A stretch of DNA of 64,000 nt, taken from assembly GCA_947179155.2 (NCBI GenBank), contig OX359270.1, positions 17,705,556 through 17,769,555 of the forward strand. Direction: 5' to 3'. Shown here in pieces: positions 46,801-55,695 of the stretch. The stretch is from Hedera helix (taxonomy: Eukaryota; Streptophyta; Magnoliopsida; Apiales; Araliaceae). How positions within the stretch are numbered: position 1 is the first letter of the stretch; each line of letters starts with the position of its first letter. The position numbers and the translations under genes are program-made. Below the pieces are notes generated by a model. The model did no database searches. It was not told the origin of the DNA and worked only from the letters and a program-made list of their open reading frames with translations.

Positions 46801-49800
46801 ATTTCATAGAGAAGCACATGCTTTTTACCTTAGTGGTCATTTATTCTGCTAATTAACAGGTATTATCTTCTAAAAGTTCTAAATTGTTGAGTGGTGTTAA
46901 GAAGAGAATTACTCAACACAAAACACCAAAAAAAGTCAGGAGTGGAGGAAGTTCTGATTCTTTAGATAGCGAAAGTGGCGACATAGAAGATGAAGTAAAA
47001 TCAACAAAAAAAGTTGCTCAAAAAGGAAATTTCCGGAAATCCGAAGGGGTCAAGAAACGAAAAAGACCTGAAAAGGAGACCAAGACGTCAAGCAAAATGC
47101 AGAACAAGCTTGCAAAAATGATATCTGAGGAAAAAAATGTTTCAGGAGATGGTGGAAACGACTCTGAGGATGGTAAATCCCAATCCTCTGAAGAAAAAAC
47201 TGTGAAGGTGACGTACTCTTAATTTCTTTAGTGAATTTCTGTCGAGCACAGTTCCAATTGCTAAATAAGACCTTCATGAAATGTAGAAAAAAGAAGTATC
47301 ACCTCCTGCATATGGAAAAAAAGTGGAGCATCTAAAATCAATAATCAAATCATGTGGGATGAGGTAATTATTTTCTTGACTTTCTATCTATTGAGCTCAA
47401 CATCTACTAAATTTGACCACTACCATTTTATTACTTATCTAAAAATTCTATTAGGTTCGATGTCTAACCGTATCTTTCTTTTGCTTTTGTCTTCAAGTGT
47501 TGCTCCTTCAATTTACAAGAAAGCTAAGCAGGTACCAGACAACCAACGTGAGACCTTCCTAATAAAGGAGCTAGAGGAGATACTCTCAAAAGAAAAGTTA
47601 TCTGGAAATCCTACTGAAAAAGGTGAGATTTTTTATCCAACGTACTTGCTAGCAATTTATGATACTTAAATATACTATCCTTTAGGAAAAACAAACACTC
47701 TGATGTTGATTTTAAGCATGTGCAGAGGATTTCATATTATATAATCCTGCATGTAAACTTGCTTTAGGCTGTTTTATATAATTTTGAAGATTTGGGGTAG
47801 GATCACTTTCTATGAATTATTGAATTAATTGTTAAAAAACTGTGTAGAAAATTGTGGATTAGTCTAACTCTTGATGACTACTAATGGTTACTCTGTCAAT
47901 TCTGTGGTTGAATTATTGACGAAAAATAATTTGTCTAGTGCAGTTCTTAACTGCAGTGTATTTACTTGAGCTATTTCGCCTACTCCACACACATGGAAGC
48001 AGATGATAGGTTGATAAGAAACATGGTTCAAAGTCCGGTAGCGGCCTAGGTTGCGGAAGGTTTTTATTTTTATTTTTTATTTTTTTAAACTTGGTTTTGG
48101 TTTTGGCTTCGGTTTTGGGCGATATGCACCATTATACTAGAGCTTTAAATTTATTTATTTATTATTATTATTTTTATCAGTTAATATGAAAATATACATA
48201 TTTTATTTATTATTATTACTACTTCTATTCCACAACAAGAGTACTATTGTTTGATCTTATTAATATTATTATTGATAGTTATCAAGGTGTTAAGGGGAGG
48301 CGAGTCAGTGGCCAGGCGCCTGGACGCCTAGGCAATAAGGAGCCCGCCTAGGAGTCCATAAGGCTATAAGTCGTTTGTCATGTTTAATTTATACATTTAT
48401 AATTATATATATACACATATTTTGCTTCAAAAATATATTAAACATATGAAAGTTACTCACAAATACACTCCCATTTCCTAATAAAGACTATTAAAGACCA
48501 TTTAAAACACTCAATAAACTTTCATTGTTTAATAGAAAAGTGTGTGTATATATATATATATACACACGCCTTTATAGGACATGATTTTTTTTTTTTTTTA
48601 ATTATTAAATAAAATTGCATAAAAAGAAACAAAAATATCAGTTAATAAAGATGTTACTATTTTAAGTCTTTAAAGGCTATTGCCAAACAGACCCCAAGAC
48701 CCCAAGATAAACCTTTTTAGATTGTAGAAATATGTAAATTCTGATCAAATAGACAAATTGTTGCCAAGCTGTTTTCCATTTGGCTATTTGCTAAAGTGAC
48801 ACGGCACAATTAATAAACAAAGTAACACTATCCACAAACTTCCATCACCTACAAGTGGTGTTAGTGAATTGCAAAATGAGTCAGTAACTTTCCAGATCAT
48901 GTTTTAAGTTAAAGAAAAAGAAATCATCGATTCAGCTCTTTACCAATTACCACACATTGACAGACACCACTCACACAACTGAAACCTAGCTGCTAAGATG
49001 AATAGGTTCGCCGGTGATAACACACGCCTCCTCACTCCAACGCGTGAGGTTTCCGATCATCATCGGACTTGTACCAGCACACTCGGAATTCATCGATCTG
49101 TCCATTTATGTGGTCCGTGTTGCTGTCCAACTCTACTAGATGATGTCTTTGGACAGTTCATCTTTGTTGAGCCAACTTTCACTAAGGCATGACCTCGCCT
49201 TGCGGTCCATCCAGCGACTTGACGCCTAGGCGTCGCCTTGATAACCATGTTATTAGTTATTACTCCCTTTGTTCCACAAAAGAGTCTCATTTGTTGATTT
49301 TCTGTTACACCTTTATTTCAATTCCGTTACGCCGATATTTCTCCTTAATTTATCCATTACACGATTATTTTTTTCTCATTACGTCGAAATTTTGCCTATA
49401 CACTACTTTACATTATCATTGATAATGCTTGAAATTATGATTGGTGACTCATTATCAGATTGGTGAGTAAGGAAACCAAACCGATACACCAAGATTTCGA
49501 CAACTCGGTCAAATACTTTGAACCATGATTAAGAAAATTATTGAGGCTTTAAACATGACTGATGTGTTTTGAAAAAGTAATATGAAATCGAGACAATCAT
49601 ATGAGGAAATCGGCTTCTATTACGTTTGTACAATGTTGGAGGTTTGCAATTTGAATATGAATGTGCATAGTAAAAATTGAATATCTTGAGATCATAAAAA
49701 AGTATTGTTTCAAGTACAAGAGGCGGGAGATATGGCAAGAGGCCTTAAATTGGGGCCAAAACTTATCTGTAAAAAAAAGTGTAGAAAAAAAGAAAGAAAA

Positions 49801-52800
49801 AGAAGTTTAAAGCTTATAGGCAAACAGAAAAAAGGGAAAGTGAATTGATATTTTAAGTTTATGAACCTGCAAATTAAGCCGGGGTTTGTAGATTATTTTC
49901 AAACACAGGGTGGTATATCAAAAGATATGTATGGAACTTGATGCTTTGTAATGATCTCTGTCATTTCATAATGGAGTTTCTTTATAGCTTCTTTAAGGGA
50001 ATCATTGGTGGCAGAAGTTCTCAAGGGGGTTACGTTTTTAAATATTTCCGGTGACTGAAGGGGTCGGGGTAGTCCTCCCCTCGAGGAGAAGGTGAGGAAG
50101 AATAAAAAGGTTCTGACTCTTAAAAAGTGACATCACGAGTGACAAATATTTTGTTTGACGGAGGGTGATAACATTTGTAACCTTTTTAGGCTGTAGTATA
50201 CCCAATGAAAACACACCTAAGAGCCTTGGGATCTAGTTTTCCCCGAGTGGGTGATTTATCATGAACATAGCACACACAACCAAAAACTCAAGGCGAAGGA
50301 GAAGAACTTGTTGTGTGTTGGAGGAAAGATACGGGACTTTTGTTCCTAAGAATTCTAGAAGGAAGCCGATTTATAAGAAATGCAGCAATCAGAACAGCAT
50401 TGGCCCATAGAAATTTAGGTGTGTTTATAGTGAACATAAGAGTGCGTGCTACTTTTAGTAAATGTTGATTTTTTCTTTTGGCCACCCCATTTTGTTCTGG
50501 GGTTTTGACACAGGAGGTTTGAAGTATGATGCCCTATCGAGAGAGATAAGATGCAAAGACATGATTATTGCTATATTCACGACCATTATCGCTATGGAGA
50601 ATTATGATTTTAGCTTCCAATTGGGTTTGGATTATCTAATGAAATTCCTGAAACAGTTAAACACCTCATTTTTGGAATGAAGAAGATAAATCCAAGTTAC
50701 CCGAGAATAACAATCAATAAAATTGACAAACCATCTATGACCAGAACGGAAAACAACTCGAGAGGTTCCCCACACATCAGTATGTATAGCAACAAAAGGT
50801 TCAGAATGTCGACTGTTAATAGCAGAATAAGTGGAACGTCTGTATTTACCCAATTCACACAAAAACGGAGTTTTATTATGCTGCTTAACTAAAGATGGAA
50901 ATAAAGACTAATATTGAAAAAGGGGGATGTCCTAAACGTCGATGCCATTGATGGAGATAAGTTAGGCTAGAGTCAGAAGTAGATTGAAAAACCTGAGTAA
51001 GAGTTCCATCTGTAATCAAAGGCATGTTAGACGAAGGAACATCTACCAATCTTCAGCCTTGTCACTAAGTCCTAAAAAACACAGTGAGTTGGGGAAAAAA
51101 GTGACTGAGCAGTGTAAGGATTGGGTAAGACGTGGGATAGATAATAAGTTTGCAATAAATGAAGGAACACGATGAAGAACTGATGATAATGTTAACAAAG
51201 AAGTACATACCATTAAACCTCTACTAGAGATAGGGGAAAAGGACCCATTCAGCTACTCAAACCTTGTCTTTGCCAGAACAAGACATGTATGAGGTAAAGA
51301 GATTGGAAGACCCAGTCATATGCTCGGATGCACCTGTGTCAATGATCCAATTAGGTTCTTGATAAGGCATTAAAAGCACATGAGTGTATACCTGTTTGTC
51401 CATAATGTGAACAAGGCATAATGAGTTTCCGAAAAGCTGAGATTTCTTGGGGAGTAAGAGTAGTACTGGATGCATTACTTTGTTTCGCCATATAAAAGGT
51501 AGATACAATATATATATCGAAGAAGGGTAAAACTTTACCAAGGATAGTAAATACACTTAGAAACAGAATTTGTGCAGAAGTAGTAGGAATTTTAAGCCTG
51601 CAACAATAGTTTTTACTCCAGCATGAAGAATGGGAGCACGGACATCCATGGGACCACAAGGCCAACACAAAGGTAAAATCCGCAGCTGGTACACAAATTT
51701 CAAATTAGTGCAACTGCCAAGAAAAGACCAAAAAGCAGCGTGCAATAAACAATTAGGAGCAATAATGGCCCCCAAAATAAAGAACCGCAGGCAACCTGGT
51801 ACAACAGCTGATTAAACAAATGGGAACAAATTTTATTTTATTTTAAAATTTAGTCAGCTATATTACACTTGTGTATAGCCAGAATAAGTATTGAAGCTTC
51901 TTCCAAACACAGCTAACATCCAACTTGAAAGAGTTGAAGATCCTGCTTTAATCAGGTTAAGGCTCCAAGTAGCTCAACTTGAGTTAAAAACTTTTAAGAA
52001 ATCGAGCAAAAAGAACAAAAGAAGTTCTCAAAAGAGAGACCAATTCTAGTTCAACCTCCAGCAGAAGTTCTTATAGAACAACCAACTGCAGAAGTTGCAG
52101 AATATATTGAAGAAGAATATAGTTCTGACTATACAGTAATCAGGAGCCTCAAGCTTACCGTGAATGGCAAGAGGAGAGAGAAACGAACACTGTAGGAGTA
52201 ATCGCGTTGGCAAAAAGTTGCCGGAATAAGTCTCATGTGCCGATAGAGGTGGTGCGTGGCGTCGGCATCCCAGCAAGTGGAGTGGCGCGTGTCAGTGGGT
52301 CAAAAGGTTTGAAACTTCTGTGGTGGTCGCCGGACAATGGGTCTCAATTTCCTCATACAGATTTGTTTAATGAGTTTTCCAAAGGAAAGAAAGAATTGCA
52401 GCGGAAATTGAAGAAAAGCAAGTGATTTTTTTTTGTCTTTTTCCTGAGAAGAAACAGTGGAAGGAGGCTCTCTAAAGGTATTCTTGAATTCTAAAAAATT
52501 TCTGAAAGTAAGAATCGCAGCTCTGATACCATGTTGAAATAGAGAAAAATTATTCTGAATATTTAAATACTTCTCTCATTTTACATTGAGATATATTTAT
52601 ACTCATTTACAAAATATATTTACTAAATCTATTTTCCCTACATTAAATGGGTCATGTCCGACTATGGTCATATCCGACTATGTCAGACTATATCTTCCAA
52701 CAAGAACCTAAGAAGTCGACGTCTCAATGAGCTCTACAATTTTTTTTCATTTAGCCAACGGGGTAGTTTTGCTACGGCTAACCCTTGGACTTCTAGATAC

Positions 52801-54924
52801 CATCTCAATTTTTTTCATTTTAACCATTGAGATATGTTTTTTGTTAATTTTGTCCAGATTTGGGTATATTTTGATTGGTTATTTAGGAGTCTAAAGGTTT
52901 AGCTGCGCCGTTGGTTAAGGTGGAAAAAGTTATCAAGTTTGGTTTGTCATTTTTAGTCATGGTCATTAAGTCTTCTCTTCTCTCTGTCTGTCCATCTGTG
53001 TGTGAGATTACGAGCTATGTGCAAACAAAGGTGTGTATAATCCACACACTAACATAAGGACAAAACTATCGTTGGATGTATTCTTGAGTGGTTACTTGAC
53101 ATCTATTTCATTCTCCCTCTATAAATCTCAGTTGCTTTCATAGAGAAAAAGGTTGTGGGATGGAAGGGTAAAAAGGACTAATTTATCATTTTTTTTATAG
53201 GGTTAAATTTTCAATTCTGAAAATAACTTTAGTTAATTGTATATACCATTTGAATTTTAGAAAGAGATCAAGTGATCAAATTTGAGCATGCTCTCTTGAT
53301 ATTTGTCTGTATGCATATTTCACGCACAATTTCTAGCATATTGGTGAGTAAGCGATAGTTTTTTGTTGTTCTCATCACATGAAATTTATTTCTATGCCTC
53401 TTAATTTGTTATTCGAATCGGATCTAATGGTACTATACAAAATTTGAATCATGATAATATGCATCTAGATTTTAAAAGAGAGAAGATTTTAATGATTTAG
53501 AGAGAAGATTTTACAACATGTGCAAAAAAAAGCAAAGAAATTGAGTGTAAAAGGCACCCAGGTACTAGTGAAACACCACACAAAAATGCATGAGCTCAAA
53601 GAGAAGTAGAAGACACTCTTATCACATAATAAATCGTTCATTACCAACAACAAATATTACTAGGAAATTCCTTCAAGGGCTTTTAATCCATGACGTCAAA
53701 TGACAAGTAAAGAAAAGAGACATCAGCAGACAAGCAGACGACAATGACTCACTTTCCTGCATACACATAACACACATTTGGAGAGGAAATATATGTAAGG
53801 TCTACACTGCGATGCATGTCATTGGTCTTAAGCCGGTCAAGGGTCGCATTAAATTTTAAGGTAACTTTGCCTTGCAAATATAAGAAATTAGAGGACAATA
53901 AAGCATGGGACAATAACCAAGTAAGTGAAAAAAGATCAATGAGAGAAGATTACATAGTGATCAAAACTCCCCAAACATGCTATTGGACTGAGAAATAGAG
54001 CTGATTTAAGAAGCTGAATAAATAAATGAAATTCCTTTGTTTTCTTCTCTTTTAAATCTCCAAAAAATGGACTTCCAGCATCCCACCTATTCTACTGGAA
54101 TTGATACTTGCTTATAATCACCTAATGTCTAAAAGGAGTCTTTTTCCAACTAGAAGCGCCATAATCGTTAACCTACCATAGATGTGTTCTTAAATTACAA
54201 GGTTCCCAAGTCTTAAAACCTCTTCTTCTCTAGGACGGCATAGAGGCCCAATTCACAAAATGTTCCTTCCTATCCTCACATTCCCTGCTCAAGAAAAAGC
54301 TACAAATTGTGTGCTCAAGCAACTGAGTCACTCGACTGGGATCTTAAACAGCTAAAGATTATAAAGAGGGTGCGCGCGCGCGTGTGCATATGGACACACA
54401 ACACACACATACAGACACATATCATGCATAATCATATCGTATCCATATCATTCATATTGGTGAAATACCACTCATAATGCACGTGTGCACGCGCGCACAC
54501 GTATATATTAGTATGTGTTATAAATTAATTGCTCAATGTATTTTCCCGTATCAGTATTTGTGATTTCCGAGAAAGGTCATCTTCTCATGCATTATCATAT
54601 TTTATCCATATCATTCATTGAAGATGCATCCGTTTTATATAAGTGACACGTGATTTTTATGCTCAGAAATCAAAGAAGTCAGAAAGAAAAAGGAAAGAGC
54701 AAAAGAACTTGAAGGAATTGATATGAGAAACATTGTTTCAAGTTCTCGTAGAAGGTCCACAACCAGTTTTGTTCCACCTCCGAAACCTGAAATACCTGTT
54801 GAAAGTGATGGGGATGATACAGAACATACAGATAACGACGACGATGATGATAACAGTGATGATGACGGAGATGATAATGATGTGGAGGACCATGATGAAA
54901 GTCAAAACGATGAAGTCCATGAAG
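28744..54924 (+). CDS. HIRIP3: HIRIP3/CHZ-type histone chaperone with two DEK_C domains (gene span)
   Basis: Eight coding exons join in one frame (lengths 80, 106, 311, 106, 348, 77, 125 and 258 nt; about 470 residues, last exon open). Order: DEK_C domain 1 (FEGVRRLLEKDLGLDKYALD, residues about 28-62), acidic linker, DEK_C domain 2 (AGVRRLLEKDLELDEFTLDP, about 170-200), Lys/Ser/Glu-rich nuclear-type linker, conserved HIRIP3 C-region (VEHLKSIIKSCGM, APSIYKKAKQVPDNQRE), CHZ motif (ELEGIDMRNIVSSSRRRS), and an Asp-rich tail. CHZ proteins bind H2A-H2B; DEK_C domains contact DNA or chromatin; so a nuclear histone chaperone is expected. All exons are free of stops and every splice border used is GT/AG. 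Transposons fill three introns. Family identity is strong; expression is not shown. Confidence 0.88.
29218..30661. mobile_element. Insertion with 20-bp inverted ends in intron 1
   Basis: TGTTAATGGTGAGAATTATC at the left is the exact complement of GATAATTCTCACCATTAACA at the right. Flanks are GGGTG and GGGTA, a 4-of-5 target duplication. The element is 1444 bp. The interior is GC-richer than its surroundings, with an ATG opening MPSRSRTL at 30431 that stops at once and further coding-looking frames full of stops. TG/CA ends and a 5-bp flank suit a solo LTR; long inverted ends suit a TIR transposon. I cannot decide. Confidence 0.7.
30662..34209. other. Rest of intron 1
   Basis: No exon is supported. 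31050-31160 and 31380-31480 are GC-richer islands (GGCAACAGGGCAGGTATGG; GGGTCCCACTAGGGTTGAG) that may be old MITE pieces. A CT-rich tract lies at 33470-33500. The short open frames on both strands at 32.1-32.6 kb have no motif. Confidence 0.4.
34210..34315 (+). CDS. HIRIP3: HIRIP3-like exon 2 (DEK_C domain 1)
   Basis: The exon is 106 nt after acceptor ACTGCAG, entering in phase 2, ending AAG|GTACC in phase 0. It encodes SLTFEGVRRLLEKDLGLDKY, then ALDVHKRFIKQLLSK. The R.LLEKDL core is the DEK_C signature. It has the same length and phase as exon 4, which carries the second copy of the domain. Confidence 0.9.
34316..36873. other. Intron 2, left part
   Basis: No coding evidence. AT-rich, with unremarkable open frames such as 35185-35478. 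36185-36330 (GATAAAAGTCACCAAAGGGG) has the look of a repeat tail, but I cannot place it. Confidence 0.4.
36874..36881. repeat. Target-site duplication, left (AGAGCAAG)
   Basis: Exact match to 44585-44592. An 8-bp length is typical of hAT transposons. Confidence 0.88.
37034..37038. repeat. Target-site duplication of solo LTR, left (CCAAA)
   Basis: Exact match to 42207-42211. Confidence 0.88.
39215..39248. repeat. C14 run followed by (AT)n
   Basis: Fourteen C residues are followed directly by about ten AT units at the left border of the nested TIR element. Length is likely unstable and hard to assemble. Confidence 0.9.
39249..40884. mobile_element. TIR element nested in the solo LTR
   Basis: The left end GGCAAAACATAGGATTACCC and the complement of the right end, CGAAAAATATAGGATTATCC, match over at least 45 bp with scattered changes (also GGGTTATCCCA..TTAA). 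The interior holds ACGTGG repeats at about 39380-39460 and a GC-rich island at 40200-40600 that may be captured gene sequence. No transposase is seen. Flanks are microsatellite, so a target duplication cannot be judged. A Mutator-like family is a guess. A second copy starts at 55696. Confidence 0.7.
42207..42211. repeat. Target-site duplication of solo LTR, right (CCAAA)
   Basis: Pairs with 37034-37038. Confidence 0.88.
42212..44475. other. Interior of the hAT-like element
   Basis: A GC-rich patch at 42255-42330 (GTCGCCGCCGCGCC) and a promoter-like patch at 44090-44340 (CT-rich, then a possible donor CG|GTACATCC) may be captured host sequence. No hAT dimerisation domain or DDE motif is found. 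A (TA)n tract is at 43809-43871. Confidence 0.45.
43809..43871. repeat. (TA)n microsatellite
   Basis: About 31 uninterrupted units. Confidence 0.97.
44585..44592. repeat. Target-site duplication, right (AGAGCAAG)
   Basis: Pairs with 36874-36881. Confidence 0.88.
44593..46206. other. Intron 2, right part
   Basis: No exon is supported. A strand-biased C/T tract, (CCCCTT)n-like, lies at 46033-46075, about 130 bp before exon 3. Confidence 0.45.
46207..46517 (+). CDS. HIRIP3: HIRIP3-like exon 3 (acidic linker)
   Basis: Acceptor TTGCTAG, phase 0 entry, reading YLEGDDEDNVAENSEETLEK and continuing as a Glu/Lys/Ser-rich linker, then STIKEAMRKRAAYFKANSE before the donor GA|GTATGTA (phase 2). The closing helix mirrors the exon 1 end (SRIQHFREQSE), so exons 1-2 and 3-4 carry two copies of one helix-plus-DEK_C unit. 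Confidence 0.88.
46664..46769 (+). CDS. HIRIP3: HIRIP3-like exon 4 (DEK_C domain 2)
   Basis: 106 nt after acceptor TTTGCAG, reading EITMAGVRRLLEKDLELDEF, then TLDPIKKLISEQLDE, ending GAG|GTGATA. Retention of the following intron would add 22 codons before a stop at 46854. Confidence 0.9.
46860..47207 (+). CDS. HIRIP3: HIRIP3-like exon 5 (Lys/Ser-rich linker)
   Basis: Acceptor TTAACAG, 348 nt in phase 0, reading VLSSKSSKLLSGVKKRI and ending SQSSEEKTVK before GTGACG. Clusters such as KKRKRPEK look like nuclear localisation signals. Low complexity, probably disordered. Confidence 0.9.
47287..47363 (+). CDS. HIRIP3: HIRIP3-like exon 6
   Basis: Acceptor ATGTAG, reading KKEVSPPAYGKKVEHLKSII, then KSCGM, donor AG|GTAATT in phase 2. 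Start of the conserved HIRIP3 C-terminal region. Confidence 0.88.
47498..47622 (+). CDS. HIRIP3: HIRIP3-like exon 7
   Basis: Acceptor CTTCAAG, reading SVAPSIYKKAKQVPDNQRET, then FLIKELEEILSKEKLSGNPT, donor AAAAAG|GTGAG in phase 1. Confidence 0.88.
48274..49249. mobile_element. Short hAT-like non-autonomous element in intron 7
   Basis: Left end GATAGTTATCAAGG and right end CCTTGATAACCATG are inverted, both continuing into GC-rich GGCG/CGCC sequence with AGGCGCCTGG and CGCCTAGGCG. Flanks TTATTATT and TTATTAGT match at 7 of 8. It is 976 bp. A 64-codon frame at 48998-49192 has no motif. Ends and duplication length place it with the 36882-44584 element. Confidence 0.72.
52520..52531 (-). other. 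Copia primer binding site
   Basis: Plus-strand GCTCTGATACCA is the complement of TGGTATCAGAGC, next to the LTR. Confidence 0.88.
52532..52702 (-). repeat. Copia 5' LTR (171 bp)
   Basis: Runs from TGTTGAAATAG to TCTTCCAACA, that is TGTTGGAAGA...TTCAACA on the minus strand. It includes a twice-repeated TCCGACTATG motif. Confidence 0.8.
52703..54366. other. Intron 7, right part
   Basis: No gene or element is recognised. AT-rich with unsupported short frames (for example 53816-53998). Confidence 0.45.
54370..54507. repeat. Paired alternating purine-pyrimidine tracts
   Basis: TGCGCGCGCGCGTGTGCATA at 54371-54390 and a 29-bp alternating tract of CACG/TGTG/CGCG units at 54479-54507 flank CA-rich sequence. 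Such tracts favour Z-DNA under supercoiling. They lie 160-300 bp before exon 8. A 38-bp phrase from TCATGCAT to CATTCAT is repeated at 54422 and 54585. Confidence 0.85.
54667..54924 (+). CDS. HIRIP3: HIRIP3-like exon 8 (CHZ motif and acidic tail)
   Basis: Acceptor GCTCAG, phase 1 entry, reading EIKEVRKKKERAKELEGIDM, RNIVSSSRRRSTTSFVPPPK, then an Asp/Glu-rich tail (DDDDDNSDDDGDDND) to DEVHE. The GID..NIVSSSRRR block is the CHZ histone-binding signature. A donor GAAG|GTATGA closes it in phase 1; reading through instead would add 26 hydrophobic, unlikely codons before a stop at 55004. Confidence 0.85.
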
Positions 54925-55690
54925 GTATGATTTTTTGGTTTTCTTGTTACTGTGCTTCTGTTTCTCATTGTTTTTTAACTTCTATGTTTGTGGTATATAT
55001 GTAAGCAAGTTGGAATGTCTTTTTAGTTGCAGTGATAAAGCCACAGTTCAAAGATTTTGTTTACGTACTTAATTTTCTCACCCCACTCCCTTTTCCCTAG
55101 GATGGGGGAGGAGTAACTTAACTTGCATACTTCTATGAGGTTCAAGCATGGTAAATTAAAGTATGCAAGATAACATTATACATGTTAAAGAACTAGATAT
55201 ATTATCCCTTATAAGCACATTTATTGCAACTTACCTTGAAATTTTTGTAGCAGGTAAAAATCAAGTAATGTAACTAGGCACTTATACAAGTGTATAATAT
55301 GGACCAAAATCACAAATTGGTTCAAATAATCTGGTAATACTAGATCCCATATCTTACTATCTCACACAATTTTAGTAAGAATCTTGGTAATGACTTGTAC
55401 ACGCTAGTTAAAAGACTAATAGGACTAAAATTCTTTAGATGAAATATTCATTCTCAGGGACAAGAATTATAAAAGTTAACTAATATTATTATCAAAACAA
55501 AGGTATTCTTCTCGAAGACCCATTTGCAAAAAACTTCTTTAGAACACTGAACGTATCATCCTTCACCGCATCTAAACTTGGTGGAAGAATGTACGGTAAA
55601 TCTGTCAGTTAAGCCTCCTAATCTCCTCCTCAAAAGGCTTCTCAACCATGATCTCTTAGCCGAAATGCGAAGCCAATCAAGCCCTTGGGT
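54925..55690 (+). other. Probable last intron and terminal exon (unresolved)
   Basis: Two acceptors could join exon 8 in phase. TTGCAG at 55032 would give VIKPQFKDFVYVLN and a stop at 55098. GTAGCAG at 55253 would give GKNQVM and a stop at 55271. Neither can be preferred without transcript data. Nothing else is recognised here. Confidence 0.35.
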
Positions 55691-55695
55691 ATAAG

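Larger units (their letters stand above)
49980..52702 (-). mobile_element. Truncated Ty1/copia element in intron 7
   Basis: On the minus strand: LTR, PBS, decayed gag, protease, integrase pieces, then loss. Protease motif WIIDTGASEHMTG is near 51330. Integrase core pieces are EPFVAIHTDVWG and WFVNFIDCYSRVTWIYLL (50632-50862) and ARTLMFT..PKFLWANAVLIAAFLINRLPS (50288-50485). Reverse transcriptase and RNase H are absent and no second LTR is seen, so the 3' half is lost. Several frameshifts. The order LTR-gag-PR-IN confirms copia. Confidence 0.85.

Noticed and set aside
54733..54968. Met/Ile-rich frames over exon 8
   Set aside because: Other-frame shadows of the GAT-repeat acidic tail of the CHZ exon.
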